From positions 124,001-188,000 of the forward strand of contig NZ_JAKNCJ010000004.1 in NCBI RefSeq assembly GCF_023509525.1: 64,000 nt of DNA. Direction: 5' to 3'. Positions within the stretch are counted from its first letter, which is position 1; every line of letters begins with the position of its first letter. Shown here piece by piece: positions 25,111 to 34,162 of the stretch. The position numbers were made by a program, and so were the translations under genes. Origin of the DNA: Brachybacterium equifaecis. GTDB taxonomy: Bacteria; Actinomycetota; Actinomycetes; Actinomycetales; Dermabacteraceae. The notes under the pieces were generated by a model. That model had not been told where the DNA came from, made no database searches, and was given only the letters and a program-made list of their open reading frames with translations.

Positions 25111-25137
25111 GCCGCCCGTCCAGGACATCACCCAGTA
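25102..25137 (+). promoter_or_regulatory. P1 promoter (leadered)
   Basis: Exact GGTCTG, 17 bp, ACATCACC; start A25137. The gene begins 74 nt later behind AGGAGG. Confidence 0.8.
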
Positions 25138-25210
25138 GCAGTGCGCATGGTCCCTCACGGGGGCGTCTGCACGCATCCACCCGCTTCCGCATCACCCCAG
25201 GAGGACCACC

Positions 25211-25987
25211 ATGACGCAGGACCAGAGCCAGGCGACGTCGCCGACCGGCCTGTTCGAGGGACGCCCGACGGACACCGACCCGATGAACGTCGCGTCCTAC
25301 GCGCACCTGTCCGCGAACCACATCGTGAACATCGCCCTGCGCCAGATCCGCGACTCCGGGGTGCCCGCGCGCGACCAGTCCCAGGCGCTGGTGCGATCGG
25401 TCTCGAGCGTCATCTGGAACGTGGTGACCACCGTCCAGGAGCAGATGCTGGGCTTCCGCCACCTCCAGGCCGCGACGTCCCGCAACCTGCTCTACTCGCT
25501 CGGCGTCCTGATCTCCGACCATCCGATGCCCGTGACGCAGCGCGACGAGCGGGGCGTGCCGGTCCGCTTCTCCACCGCGGAGGAGATCACGCAGTGGGGG
25601 CTGGAGACGATCGCGCGCCTGGGAACGGTGGTGGCGATCTCCATCGACCTGGCCCAGAAGGGCGGAAACCTCTCCTCCGCGCACGACTTCCGCGGCGACC
25701 CGCTGAGCACCGCCCCACAGACCGGCCAGGGCCCGGCTCCGACCCAGGAGAGCGGCCCCGCGCCGGCTCCCTTCCAGCAGCCGACCTTCCAGCAGGCTCC
25801 TGCCGTCTCGGCTGCGACGTTCGGCATGGGCACGGCGGGGATCCCGAACCCGGCCGCCGACCCGCTCGCCACCGGCGTCTACTCGCCGAGCGCTGCGCAG
25901 GCACCCGCCGCCCAGGGCTTCGACGTGCCCGGCGACGGATGGATCGGCGGACAGGAGTTCGACGCCGGCTGGGACTACACCGGCTGA
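25211..25987 (+). CDS. Unknown protein with Pro/Gln-rich linker and acidic tip
   Basis: A 258-residue protein with a good AGGAGGACC ribosome site. Residues 1-160 form a helical domain (IVNIALRQIRDSGVPARDQSQ ...). Then come a Pro/Ala/Gln-rich linker and a short acidic, Trp-containing end (DAGWDYTG). The architecture of folded domain, flexible linker and acidic tip resembles single-strand-binding proteins, but no OB-fold sequence is evident. A similar acidic/Trp end is seen in other proteins of the element. The function is unknown; it is highly translatable and between nuclease and conjugation genes. Confidence 0.7.
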   Translation: MTQDQSQATSPTGLFEGRPTDTDPMNVASYAHLSANHIVNIALRQIRDSGVPARDQSQALVRSVSSVIWNVVTTVQEQMLGFRHLQAATSRNLLYSLGVLISDHPMPVTQRDERGVPVRFSTAEEITQWGLETIARLGTVVAISIDLAQKGGNLSSAHDFRGDPLSTAPQTGQGPAPTQESGPAPAPFQQPTFQQAPAVSAATFGMGTAGIPNPAADPLATGVYSPSAAQAPAAQGFDVPGDGWIGGQEFDAGWDYTG

Positions 25988-26008
25988 CCCGCAAGAGCTC
26001 GCCTGCGC

Positions 26009-26044
26009 GGTCTCAACGCCGCCTGGCCGGGACACATCCCCGCA
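26009..26044 (+). promoter_or_regulatory. P1 promoter (leadered)
   Basis: GGTCTC, 17 bp, ACACATCC; start A26044, 46 nt before the ATG, which has a CAGGAG site. Confidence 0.7.
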
Positions 26045-26089
26045 GAACCGCATCCGCACTTCCGCACATCACAGCTTCAGGAGCACCCC

Positions 26090-26584
26090 ATGAGCGACCC
26101 TCAGAACGATCCGCTCGGCGCGATCATCATCGCCGCCGCCACCGCCGCCGGTCCCATCTCCTCCCACACGGACGCCTCCGCCTGGCAGAGCGACTTCACT
26201 CAGGCCGCGACGGCGATCGTGAATGTCGCCCTGTCGCCGAAGTCGCCGCTGAAGGCGCTTCTGTCCCAGGTCGACACGGCCCGCACCGTCGACTGCACCA
26301 TCGTCTCCGTCGTCCCGGAGCAGTCCTCAAACCGCGCGCTGATCACCTACACCCCGGAGATCGCCTCGAAGTACGCGAAGGCCGGCGAGACCACCGAGAC
26401 GATCCGCACCGACCGCGTGGACGACCCGGCCGCGCTGCAGCTCGCCCATGACCTGTTCCCGCACGCTGGGACCGGCACCAAGATCCGCCTGTCCGTGATC
26501 AACAAGGACAAGTCGGAGAAGCAGGAGAAGGGCTTCCGCACCCTCATCGGCTTCACGGTCATCGGCCAGGCCGCCCAGAGCTGA
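26090..26584 (+). CDS. Unknown 164-residue protein
   Basis: It begins with an Ala-rich stretch (AIIIAAATAAGPISS) and then a beta-rich region (VDCTIVSVVPEQSSNRALIT ... KIRLSVINKDKSEKQEKGF). The C-terminal half could be a small OB-like barrel, but this is a guess. It has its own promoter, a CAGGAG site and a strong terminator, so it is a single-gene unit, perhaps made in quantity. Confidence 0.65.
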   Translation: MSDPQNDPLGAIIIAAATAAGPISSHTDASAWQSDFTQAATAIVNVALSPKSPLKALLSQVDTARTVDCTIVSVVPEQSSNRALITYTPEIASKYAKAGETTETIRTDRVDDPAALQLAHDLFPHAGTGTKIRLSVINKDKSEKQEKGFRTLIGFTVIGQAAQS

Positions 26585-26588
26585 ACCC

Positions 26589-26619
26589 GCGGCGCCGGAG
26601 ACCATGCCTCCGGCGCCGC
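26589..26619 (+). terminator. Hairpin terminator
   Basis: 12-bp perfect arms GCGGCGCCGGAG / CTCCGGCGCCGC with a 7-nt loop, immediately after the stop. Confidence 0.65.
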
Positions 26620-26680
26620 CTCTCCCCGCCCCGCCGCATCCGCGCGGCAGTGCCCGCCCAGAGAAGGAAGACCCCGCCCC

Positions 26681-27241
26681 ATGGCCGCCGACAGCGCCCG
26701 AGAGACCCTCGACTCCGCCCGCACCAGCATCCTCGAGACCCTCCTGGTCGTCGATGCGCGCTGGGACCCCGACGTGGAGAGCGCAGCCCTCAAGCGCGGA
26801 CAGTCCTCGTGCACATCCTTCGTCTCCATGATCGGCGGCGCGATCGGGATCCTCGACATCGTCGCGCGCGCCCGGGACGAGGTCCTCGAGCAGCGTCTGC
26901 GCCGCGTCGTCGCCGAGCAGTCCGAAGAGATTCCGGAGGATGCGTGGCGCGGCTTCGTCCTGCTGCACTCCTTCCTGCTCACCGACAGCCTCGGCACCTC
27001 CGCCACCCTCACCCGCTCGGCCATGGACGCCGTGAGCGCCGCCGTCCACGAGATCGGGGAGCTCGCCCGTGACTGCGGGCTCTCCGACGCGCAGATGCTC
27101 GCGGTACTGCGGGACGTTGTCATCTCGGCGACGAGCGGCCACAGCCCTGGCGGGGAGCCCAGGATCTGCTACCCGCGGGTGGAGGTCCTGCTCGACGTGC
27201 TGCGCGGTGAGGCCGAGAAGACCTGCCCGCGCCCGGAGTAG
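26681..27241 (+). CDS. Unknown helical protein
   Basis: A 186-residue, mostly helical protein (ARETLDSARTSILETLLVVD ... DEVLEQRLRRVVAEQSEEIP ... LSDAQMLAVLRDVVISA). AGAAGGAAG lies upstream of the ATG. No motif of a known family is seen. No element-type promoter was found before it, so it may rely on a host promoter or readthrough. Confidence 0.65.
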   Translation: MAADSARETLDSARTSILETLLVVDARWDPDVESAALKRGQSSCTSFVSMIGGAIGILDIVARARDEVLEQRLRRVVAEQSEEIPEDAWRGFVLLHSFLLTDSLGTSATLTRSAMDAVSAAVHEIGELARDCGLSDAQMLAVLRDVVISATSGHSPGGEPRICYPRVEVLLDVLRGEAEKTCPRPE

Positions 27242-27293
27242 CGCCGGGAGTGGCCGGCCGCTCCGCCCTCCAACCTCGAGCCCAGTGGAGTCG

Positions 27294-27329
27294 GCGCTGA
27301 GCAGAGCCCAAGGTGCGCATGGTCCAAGT
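27294..27329 (+). promoter_or_regulatory. Possible P2 promoter, weak match
   Basis: CTGAGCA, 8 bp, GGTGCGCA: the spacing fits but three or four consensus bases differ, and the predicted start base is T. The ATG at 27377 follows 48 nt later behind CCAGGAG. Confidence 0.3.
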
Positions 27330-27376
27330 CAGCGGGAGCACACAGCTCCCATCCCGACTAGGCCAGGAGCATCACG

Positions 27377-28057
27377 ATGGACGAGAACGAGTGGGGCATC
27401 CCCGCCAAGGACCAGGAGACCAGCACCGCAGACTCCGCTTCCGCCGAGCGGGCCGCTGAGCACTCCGACGCGCACGACGGCGCCACCTCCGAGAACCCGT
27501 GGAGCGAGACCGCTCGTGACGAGCGCGCAGACGATCCCGACGACGAGACCGAAGAGGGCGACGAGGACGCCTCCGACGAGTCCTCGCCCTCCGCCGGCAA
27601 GCGCACGAAGCGCACCTCCGCTCGCACCGGCGGCGCTCTCACCCTCGGACAGGCCCGCCGCGCGCTGCGCACCGTCGAGACGCTCCGCACCGCCCCCGAC
27701 AAGGCCATCGGACTCGCCGTCGCCCTGTCCGGCACCCGCGTCGGCGTCGAGGACAGCCCCCGCGAGCGTCTCGCGACCCAGATCCTGACCGGCCGCGCCC
27801 AGGCCGGCACTGCGCTGCGCGACGTGCGCGAGATCGCGGAGGCTGACGCGATGGAGGCCGGCGTGGTCGCCGGACTCATGGGCCGCCAGCGCCTGCGCCC
27901 CGTCTGGGACCTGCTGCACCTTGCCGGCTGCGACATCCCCGCGGAGCCCCCGGCCGCCGACTCGAAGCTCGCCATCACCGTCGCCCGGGAGGCTCACAGC
28001 CTCACCGAGGACACGACCGAGCTGATCGAGGACGCCGTGCGGATCCTCGAGGGCTGA
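27377..28057 (+). CDS. Unknown acidic protein of the conjugation cluster
   Basis: A 226-residue protein. The first 85 residues are disordered and very acidic (ETEEGDEDASDESSP), then a short basic patch (KRTKRTSART) and a helical C-terminal domain (GQARRALRTVETLRTAPDKA ... LTEDTTELIEDAVRILEG). It sits four bases before the Cys-rich gene and upstream of the TcpC- and VirB4-like genes, so it may belong to the transfer operon. No family is recognised. Confidence 0.65.
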   Translation: MDENEWGIPAKDQETSTADSASAERAAEHSDAHDGATSENPWSETARDERADDPDDETEEGDEDASDESSPSAGKRTKRTSARTGGALTLGQARRALRTVETLRTAPDKAIGLAVALSGTRVGVEDSPRERLATQILTGRAQAGTALRDVREIAEADAMEAGVVAGLMGRQRLRPVWDLLHLAGCDIPAEPPAADSKLAITVAREAHSLTEDTTELIEDAVRILEG

Positions 28058-28060
28058 GCG

Positions 28061-28393
28061 ATGGCCCGGTGCGCATCGTGGCGGCCCCGCCAGAAGTGCC
28101 GCCGGCACTCCTCGCCGGGACTCCCCGTCACCTGCCAGGACTGCTGGCGCCCGTGCTTCCGCAAGACCGAGCCCGGGCATCGCCGGTGCGAGGAATGTGA
28201 GCAGTCGATCGCCCAGCTTCCCGGCGCGGACGTGAAGCTGGCTCTCCTCGCGGAAGGCGATATCAGCCCCGATGTCCTGGACTACCTCGCCAGCGACTCC
28301 GACCCCCTGGTCGCCCTTGAAGTAGCGCAGATGCAGGACCACCAGCACGACGCAGCGACCGCCCCGGCGGGACGCGCGCACCACCACCACTAG
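28061..28393 (+). CDS. Cysteine-rich zinc-ribbon-like protein
   Basis: The 110-residue protein has N-terminal Cys/His pairs (ARCASW, QKCRRH, CQDCWRPC, RRCEECEQS) that could form one or two zinc ribbons, then a short helical part and a terminal run of four His. Start ATG at 28061, three bases after the preceding stop. Position in the transfer operon suggests a small accessory protein; function unknown. Confidence 0.6.
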   Translation: MARCASWRPRQKCRRHSSPGLPVTCQDCWRPCFRKTEPGHRRCEECEQSIAQLPGADVKLALLAEGDISPDVLDYLASDSDPLVALEVAQMQDHQHDAATAPAGRAHHHH

Positions 28394-28406
28394 GAGAGCG
28401 CCGACC

Positions 28407-29510
28407 ATGGCGAAGAAGGCACCGAAGAAGCCCGCAGGCACCGACCTGTGGGGCGAGGACCACCTCCTCGAGGCCCCGCGCACGGACCTCGAGAACCGCC
28501 GGCGCATCGGCCGCAGGGCACGCATCGCCCGAGTGGGCGTGTGGACGGCGCTGATCGTCGCCCCGCTCAGCGTCCTGACGAACGTCGGCATGATCGGGAC
28601 CCTCCTGAACGCCGGCGGCGGAGACGACACCGTGCAGGCCCAGACCGTCGAGCTCCAGGGCAACCCGGGCCAGGGCGAGGCTCAGCTCGCCGTCCAGGAG
28701 TGGATCGCAGCGCAGGTCGACGAGGGCGGCATCCCCGGCGCATCCCTGATCGGCTGGTCGTCCTCCGCGTCGATCCCGGCGATGACCGACGAGACCACCG
28801 AAGCCTACGGGCACACCTTCGCCGTCGCCACCGACTCCATGGGCGTCCTGGAGGTCACGCAGGTCGTCTTCCGCGACCGAGCCAGCGGCGCCGTGACCGC
28901 CTCCACCGAGGAGCCCTCCATCGCGTTCACCGACAAGGACCTGACGGTCGCGGCGCCGGCGGAGACCTGGGCCGGATACGGGGCGCCCAGCTCCGACAAG
29001 GGCGTCCAGTCCAGCGTCGATGCGTGGGCCGCCTCCCTCACCTCCGGCTCCTCCGACAATGTGCGCGTCTCCGTGCGCGACGGCAACGCCGATCACCTGT
29101 ACCCCGTTCTCGACGGCGTGCAGTCCGTGAAGACCGAGATCATCTCCATCGGCCAGAAGCCGACGACCCGCGAGATGTCCGACAAGGACGTGCAGGAGAT
29201 CCGCTCCCAGGCCATCGCCCGCGTCCGCGTGAGCGTCGTCTGGGACGAGGACGACAGCGTCCAGCAGTCACCTGCAGCGCCCACCGCCGGCGCGGCCTCT
29301 GACGGGGGCGGCGAGGACCCCGCGGCGCCCGCACCGGCCGATGCGCCCGCCCTCGGGTCTGCCGATGCCAAGGGCACCACGTTCGTCATGGACCTGCGCC
29401 TGACCGGCATGGACAGCGGCGCCCCCGTCGTCACCGCGTGGGGCCCCACCGGCTCCGGGCCCGCCCTCACCGACTTCCAGAACGCCTACACGGAAAGCAG
29501 CTCGAACTGA
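28407..29510 (+). CDS. TcpC/VirB8-like conjugal transfer protein
   Basis: The 367-residue protein has a short basic cytoplasmic tail, one membrane helix at about 45-65 (RVGVWTALIVAPLSVLTNVG), and a long extracytoplasmic part of two NTF2-like units (ELQGNPGQGEAQLAVQEWIA ... SSVDAWAASLTSGS). This is the layout of TcpC, the Gram-positive equivalent of VirB8. Ribosome site AGGAG. Its stop overlaps the start of the VirB4-like gene by 4 bp, which supports a shared role in the conjugation channel. Confidence 0.7.
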   Translation: MAKKAPKKPAGTDLWGEDHLLEAPRTDLENRRRIGRRARIARVGVWTALIVAPLSVLTNVGMIGTLLNAGGGDDTVQAQTVELQGNPGQGEAQLAVQEWIAAQVDEGGIPGASLIGWSSSASIPAMTDETTEAYGHTFAVATDSMGVLEVTQVVFRDRASGAVTASTEEPSIAFTDKDLTVAAPAETWAGYGAPSSDKGVQSSVDAWAASLTSGSSDNVRVSVRDGNADHLYPVLDGVQSVKTEIISIGQKPTTREMSDKDVQEIRSQAIARVRVSVVWDEDDSVQQSPAAPTAGAASDGGGEDPAAPAPADAPALGSADAKGTTFVMDLRLTGMDSGAPVVTAWGPTGSGPALTDFQNAYTESSSN

Positions 29511-32500
29511 TGGCACTCGCAAGCACCCTCGGCTTCGGCCCCACGCAGGGCTTCGACTCCAAGGTCCCCCTGGACCCCACGCAGATCGCCGCGCGCTTCG
29601 ACGACGGCCGCGTCCTCGGCATCGACAACTCCGTCTGGCTGATCCGCAAGGTGCCGCTGCGCCCCTACGCCGACGCCCGCTCGCTCGTGGAGCAGCTAAT
29701 GGCCGCCGAGCCGATCATGCAGGCGTGGCAGGAGCTCTCCGGCCTCGCCTACTCGATCGGCACGCCGCGCCGCTTCACCTCCAAGGGCACCTACCGCGAG
29801 GTCCAGCACCTCCTGGTCAACGTCCCCACCCTCTTCGAGCCCGATCCCGCGAGCCCGCTGGCGATCAAGCACCGTCGCGACTACGGCAACCATGTCGTCG
29901 ACGAGCGGGTGCTCCTGTTCGCCGTGAAGCTGCGCCCCAGCGTCACCAAGTCCGGGCTCGCCGCGGCCGTCGACTCGGTCGTGGAGACCTTCGCCTACGG
30001 CGGCACCCCCATGTCCGACTTCGACCATGACGCCAAGGAGATCGGGTCCCTGCTCTCCCGCGCCGGCATGACGATGCCCAGCTCCACGGAGATCCGCCTC
30101 GCGGACTCCTGGTGGTCCGAGAAGCGCCGCAGCGACTCGCACTTCGCCCAGCACCCCGACCACCTCCACGTGTTCGCCTCCGCCGCCTCCACGCTCAAAG
30201 CGCGCGAGCAGGCGGAGCGCCCGTGCTCGGAATGGCCCGACATCGAAGGCCACAACGTCATCTCCATCGCGTCGATCGCCGACTTCGACCTGAAGTTCGT
30301 GGAGTCCCGCAAGGAGTTCACCCAGTGGGCGTCCGACGCCGTCCGCCAGGGAGCGCTCGCGATCAGCATCCGCGGCCTCATCGAGCCGGCCAAGGTCTCC
30401 GCCGAGGAGATGCGCCGCCAGTACAGCCGCGTCAAGGGCGACATCGAGGAGCGCTACAAGAACAACAAGCTCTCCAAGAAGCAGCAGGAGGACCTCCTGG
30501 ACCTCCTGCGCGACGTCTCCCGCGCCTACGAGGGCGGCGGCATGCCCACCCTCACCGGCGCCTCCATCCTCATCGCCTTCAACGGCATGCGCGACGAGAC
30601 GAAGCTGATGCGGTACTCCTGCGCGACCCCGCGCCTCATGGAGAACCGCCAGTACCCCGGCCTGCTCGAGATGCAGCTCGCCTCCTCCGTGCGCGCGAAC
30701 CCGAACCGCCAGGAGCTGCCGTCCTCCGTGGTTGCCGGGTCAGGAATCGTGTCGCTGAACCGCGTGGGCGATCGGTCGGGGGCGCTCCTCGGCTTCGACG
30801 AGCGCGACGATCAGCCGTCGTTCTTCGACCCCAGCGCGGCGTCTACCGCAGACGGTCTCCCTATCGCCGTGATCCTCGGTGCAACGGGGTCGGGCAAGTC
30901 GGCTTGCGTAAACACGCAGGTCAGAACGCCTTTCGGGACCGTCCGACTGGGTGATCTCAAGGTCGGAGACCAGGTTCTCGGACGCGATGGACGGCCCTGC
31001 AATGTCCTCTCGATCCACGAGCAGCCGACCCCCGAGAAGGCGTACCGCCTCACCCTGTCCGACGGGCAGACGATCAAGGCCGACTCGAACCACCAGTGGG
31101 TCGTCTCCTCGCGCACCGACCGCACGTCGATGCGGCGGCCGAAGCACATGCTCGCCCTCCAGCGAGCCGAGGAGTCCCGCGCTCTCGCCGGGCGACTTCA
31201 CGCGAAGGCGATGGAGATCCCGGTCGACACATGGATGACGTATCACGAGCTCTCCGAGGTGCTCTCCACGATCCCCGGGGTTCGCTTCATGGACCGCCCG
31301 GCCATCATCGCTGCGCTCGACATGATGGACACGCCCCGCAAGCTCGCGAAGCGCGCGATCGAGTCCCCCTTCTCGATGGACGAGATGGTGAAGTCCGACC
31401 CGGTGAACGTGTGGCCGGCCCGAGAATCCGTCCAGCGCCTGCATGAGATGTGGACGAAGTCCTCCAGCAGCTCCCGGTGGGCCGAGGGATCCGCCATCCG
31501 CGCGAAGGCGTCCCTCGCAGTGCTCGAGTCCCTCGGAGGCGACGAACGGTGGACTGTCCGGCAGATCGCTGAGGCGATCGACGGAGTCGACCCTGCGGCT
31601 GGAGTCTCCGTCGGGGTCGGTCGCATCACCAGCCTGAACGGGAGCCTTCGCAGGTTCGGCCTGACGCCCACCAAGGAGTTCCGCGAGGTGACCGTCCCGG
31701 TCGCGAAGGCGAGACGTCTGGCCGAGAAGAGCATGCACATCGTCCCCGCGCGCCGCGCGCTCGTGGACATCGCGAACCGCACGCTCCAGCAGATCACCGT
31801 GGACGACGCGCCGTACATCGAGCGCGTCATGTCCACAGGGGAGATTCTCGCCGAGGGCGTCATCACCAGCACTGGGCACGCCAACTGGTCGATCCACCTC
31901 GCCGAGCCCCTGGATCTTCCCGAGGCCGATCTGCCCGTCGCGCCGTACACGCTCGGCGCGTGGCTCGGCGACGGCAGCACCGCGAGCGACGGCCTCACCG
32001 GGATCGACCCGGAGATCTGGGCCGAGATCGTGGCTGACGGATACGAGATGTGGCACCACCCGACCATCCGCAAGCACCATCGGATCGTCGGCCTGACTGG
32101 TCGTCTGCGCGAGGCCGGCTTCTCTGTCCGCTCCGGCCAGGACGACAAGCACATCCCCGTGGCCTACCTGCGCGCGTCCTACGAGCAGCGTCTCGCGGTG
32201 CTCCAGGGCCTCATGGACACCGATGGCACGATCTCCAAGGCTGGCTCCTGCGAGCTGTCGCTGAGCCATGAGCGGCTGGCGACCGATGCCCTCGAGCTGA
32301 TCCGCAGCCTCGGGATCAAGGCGTCCGTCAGCGTGGGCGAAGGCTCCTACCGTCTGCGCAACGCGGAGACCGGGGAGCTCGGCGAGAAGGTCGTCTGCAA
32401 GGACCGCCACCGGATCAAGTTCACCACCGCCCAGCCGGTGTTCCGCCTGCCCCGCAAGCGCTCCCTGCTGCCGACGGAGCTGCGCGAGACGCAGCAGTGG

Positions 32501-34042
32501 CTCTACATCGAGTCGATCGAGCCGATCGAGCCGGAGCCGATGCGGTGCATCACCGTGGACTCCCCGGACTCGACGTACCTGATCGAGGGCTTCGTGCCGA
32601 CGCACAACACCATGGTCGGCCTGAACCTCATGGACCAGTTCCAGGCGATGGGATCTCCCGGCGTGTTCATCGACCCGAAGAACCACACCGAGGGAGAAGG
32701 CCACGGCCCTGTCATCCGCGCGATGGGCGGCCAGGTCGCGTCGCTGGACGACCTCATGTCCTCCGACGGCGTCTTCGATCCGGTGCGCTTCATGCCGACG
32801 ACGGACTCGGCGATCGAGATGGGCACCAGCCTGCTGCTGAGCATCAACCCGTGGGGCCAGGACAAGGACCGGCACGAGGTGGCGCTGGCGAAGGCGCTGC
32901 GCCACGGCATCGAGGTGCGCAAGGCGACCTGTCTCGGCGAGGCGCTGAAGTTCGCTTACGAGGACGGCATCCTCGAGGGGAACGAGGAGGTCTACACGAA
33001 GTGCGAGGACCTCGCGTCGCTGCCGCAGTTCGGTGCGCTCTACGGCCGCGACCCGAAGGGCAAGGCCCTGAACGTGAACGACGGCATCACCCTCATCGAG
33101 GTCGGCTCGACCTACCTGCCGATCCCGGAGCCGGGGTCTCAGGCCACCGACATCACCCAGCGCATCGCCATGGCACTGATCCGCATGATGGTGTTCGGCT
33201 CGGCGAACGCGCTGACCGGCCGCAACGGTGTCGTGGCGCTGGATGAGGCGTGGGTGTTCCTCAGCGCCGGCCGCGAGGAGATGAACCGCCTGGGCCGTCT
33301 CGCGCGCTCCCAGCGGGTGCTCCCGATCCTCATGACCCAGCGCGTCACCGACGCCCTGGACGCGGGCCTGGAGGGCTACATCTCCCGCGGCATCATCCTG
33401 CACATCTCTGATGCGGCCGAGGCGCGCGCCGCGTGCCAGCTGTTCGGGGTGGAGCCGACGGAGGCGAGGATCGGCCGCATCCGCGCGTCCCACAAGCTCG
33501 GCGGCGAGGACTACCTGGACGACTCGGTGTCGGCCGGCCACAACACGAACTCGCTGAAGGCGCTCGTGGAGGAGATCCCCGACCCGGACTTCCCGGGCCT
33601 CATGCGCCGTGTCGTCGTGCGCGGATCGGTGGGTTTCTACGCCGACCTGAACCAGCGCTTCATCCCCGTGACGATGACGCTGCCGGAGGAGTTCCTGCTG
33701 CTGGCCTCCACGAACCCGCTGGACATGGCGCGCCGCGAGCGCGTGCTGGCCGACCGCGCGCGGGAGCGGGCGAGGTCCCGGCGTCGCGCGAGCCTGCACA
33801 TGCAGACGCAGGACGAGGTCGACGATCTGTTCACCGGCGGCATCGGCGCGGGCGCCGCGGGCGAGGCGGAGCCTGAGCTGTCGCCGTTCGAGATGCGCCG
33901 CGAGCAGGTCTCGGCGTTCACCGACCGCTCGGCGGACGTGGAGCTCGACGGCACCCCCGCGCAGCCTGCGCCGGCCGCACCGGCCGTGTCCGCACCTGCC
34001 GCTGTTCACGCCGGCATGGACGTGGACGACCTGTTCGGGTGA
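29510..34042 (+). CDS. VirB4/TcpF-type conjugation ATPase interrupted by an intein
   Basis: A 1510-residue precursor. The extein (about 942 residues) has an N-terminal VirB4-like domain, a P-loop GATGSGKS (457-464), and in the C-terminal part the Walker B region VVALDEAWVFLSAG and the VLPILMTQRVTDAL segment typical of VirB4/TraC/TcpF ATPases, which energise pilus or channel assembly at the membrane. One codon after the P-loop, Cys466 opens a 568-residue intein ending at Asn1033, followed by Thr1034. The C-terminal tail is disordered and acidic (GMDVDDLFG). The ATG is part of an ATGA overlap with the TcpC-like gene; an upstream start in the same frame is less likely. A terminator follows. Confidence 0.88.
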   Translation: MALASTLGFGPTQGFDSKVPLDPTQIAARFDDGRVLGIDNSVWLIRKVPLRPYADARSLVEQLMAAEPIMQAWQELSGLAYSIGTPRRFTSKGTYREVQHLLVNVPTLFEPDPASPLAIKHRRDYGNHVVDERVLLFAVKLRPSVTKSGLAAAVDSVVETFAYGGTPMSDFDHDAKEIGSLLSRAGMTMPSSTEIRLADSWWSEKRRSDSHFAQHPDHLHVFASAASTLKAREQAERPCSEWPDIEGHNVISIASIADFDLKFVESRKEFTQWASDAVRQGALAISIRGLIEPAKVSAEEMRRQYSRVKGDIEERYKNNKLSKKQQEDLLDLLRDVSRAYEGGGMPTLTGASILIAFNGMRDETKLMRYSCATPRLMENRQYPGLLEMQLASSVRANPNRQELPSSVVAGSGIVSLNRVGDRSGALLGFDERDDQPSFFDPSAASTADGLPIAVILGATGSGKSACVNTQVRTPFGTVRLGDLKVGDQVLGRDGRPCNVLSIHEQPTPEKAYRLTLSDGQTIKADSNHQWVVSSRTDRTSMRRPKHMLALQRAEESRALAGRLHAKAMEIPVDTWMTYHELSEVLSTIPGVRFMDRPAIIAALDMMDTPRKLAKRAIESPFSMDEMVKSDPVNVWPARESVQRLHEMWTKSSSSSRWAEGSAIRAKASLAVLESLGGDERWTVRQIAEAIDGVDPAAGVSVGVGRITSLNGSLRRFGLTPTKEFREVTVPVAKARRLAEKSMHIVPARRALVDIANRTLQQITVDDAPYIERVMSTGEILAEGVITSTGHANWSIHLAEPLDLPEADLPVAPYTLGAWLGDGSTASDGLTGIDPEIWAEIVADGYEMWHHPTIRKHHRIVGLTGRLREAGFSVRSGQDDKHIPVAYLRASYEQRLAVLQGLMDTDGTISKAGSCELSLSHERLATDALELIRSLGIKASVSVGEGSYRLRNAETGELGEKVVCKDRHRIKFTTAQPVFRLPRKRSLLPTELRETQQWLYIESIEPIEPEPMRCITVDSPDSTYLIEGFVPTHNTMVGLNLMDQFQAMGSPGVFIDPKNHTEGEGHGPVIRAMGGQVASLDDLMSSDGVFDPVRFMPTTDSAIEMGTSLLLSINPWGQDKDRHEVALAKALRHGIEVRKATCLGEALKFAYEDGILEGNEEVYTKCEDLASLPQFGALYGRDPKGKALNVNDGITLIEVGSTYLPIPEPGSQATDITQRIAMALIRMMVFGSANALTGRNGVVALDEAWVFLSAGREEMNRLGRLARSQRVLPILMTQRVTDALDAGLEGYISRGIILHISDAAEARAACQLFGVEPTEARIGRIRASHKLGGEDYLDDSVSAGHNTNSLKALVEEIPDPDFPGLMRRVVVRGSVGFYADLNQRFIPVTMTLPEEFLLLASTNPLDMARRERVLADRARERARSRRRASLHMQTQDEVDDLFTGGIGAGAAGEAEPELSPFEMRREQVSAFTDRSADVELDGTPAQPAPAAPAVSAPAAVHAGMDVDDLFG
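30905..32608 (+). other. Intein with LAGLIDADG homing endonuclease, in the P-loop
   Basis: The region encodes Cys466 to Asn1033 of the precursor. Splicing blocks: the N-terminal block starts CVNTQVRTPFGTVRLGD; block B has ADSNHQWVV with the conserved His; the C-terminal blocks read RCITVDSPDSTYLIEG and then PTHN, with Thr as the +1 extein residue. Two LAGLIDADG-like helices are present (LGAWLGDGST near residue 815 and LQGLMDTDGTIS near 898). Both acidic residues are kept, so the homing endonuclease may be active. Between block B and the first helix lies an unusually long extra segment. Removal would restore GATGSGKSA-TMVGLN, a working Walker A motif. Confidence 0.9.
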
Positions 34043-34077
34043 GTTTGCAGCACCCCTGATCGCACAGACGGTCAGCG

Positions 34078-34114
34078 AAGGGGCGCCCCGCATCGAGCGT
34101 GCCGGGCGCCCCTT
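34078..34114 (+). terminator. Hairpin terminator after VirB4-like gene
   Basis: 11-bp perfect arms AAGGGGCGCCC / GGGCGCCCCTT, 36 bp after the stop; the right arm is followed by T-poor DNA, as is common in actinobacteria. Confidence 0.6.
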
Positions 34115-34126
34115 GCTCCGCGGACC

Positions 34127-34162
34127 GGTCTGAGCCGCTGCCCTGCGGAACATAGCAGGGGG
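34127..34162 (+). promoter_or_regulatory. P1 promoter (leaderless GTG gene)
   Basis: Exact GGTCTG, 17 bp, ACATAGCA; the G of the GTG codon is 12 nt after the A. Four P1 sites share this exact -35, and this one drives the sigma-like gene. Confidence 0.8.

Noticed and set aside
25139..27325. 13-bp match GTGCGCATGGTCC at 25141 and 27314
   Set aside because: Only the second is near a P2-like box; the first has no -35 at the right distance, so it is probably chance.
30740..34153. 1137-codon open frame antisense to the VirB4-like gene
   Set aside because: Long antisense frames are expected in GC-rich codon-biased genes; no start site, motif or promoter supports it. The same applies to the minus-strand frames 40488-43136, 44775-47540, 54435-55910 and 61916-63949.
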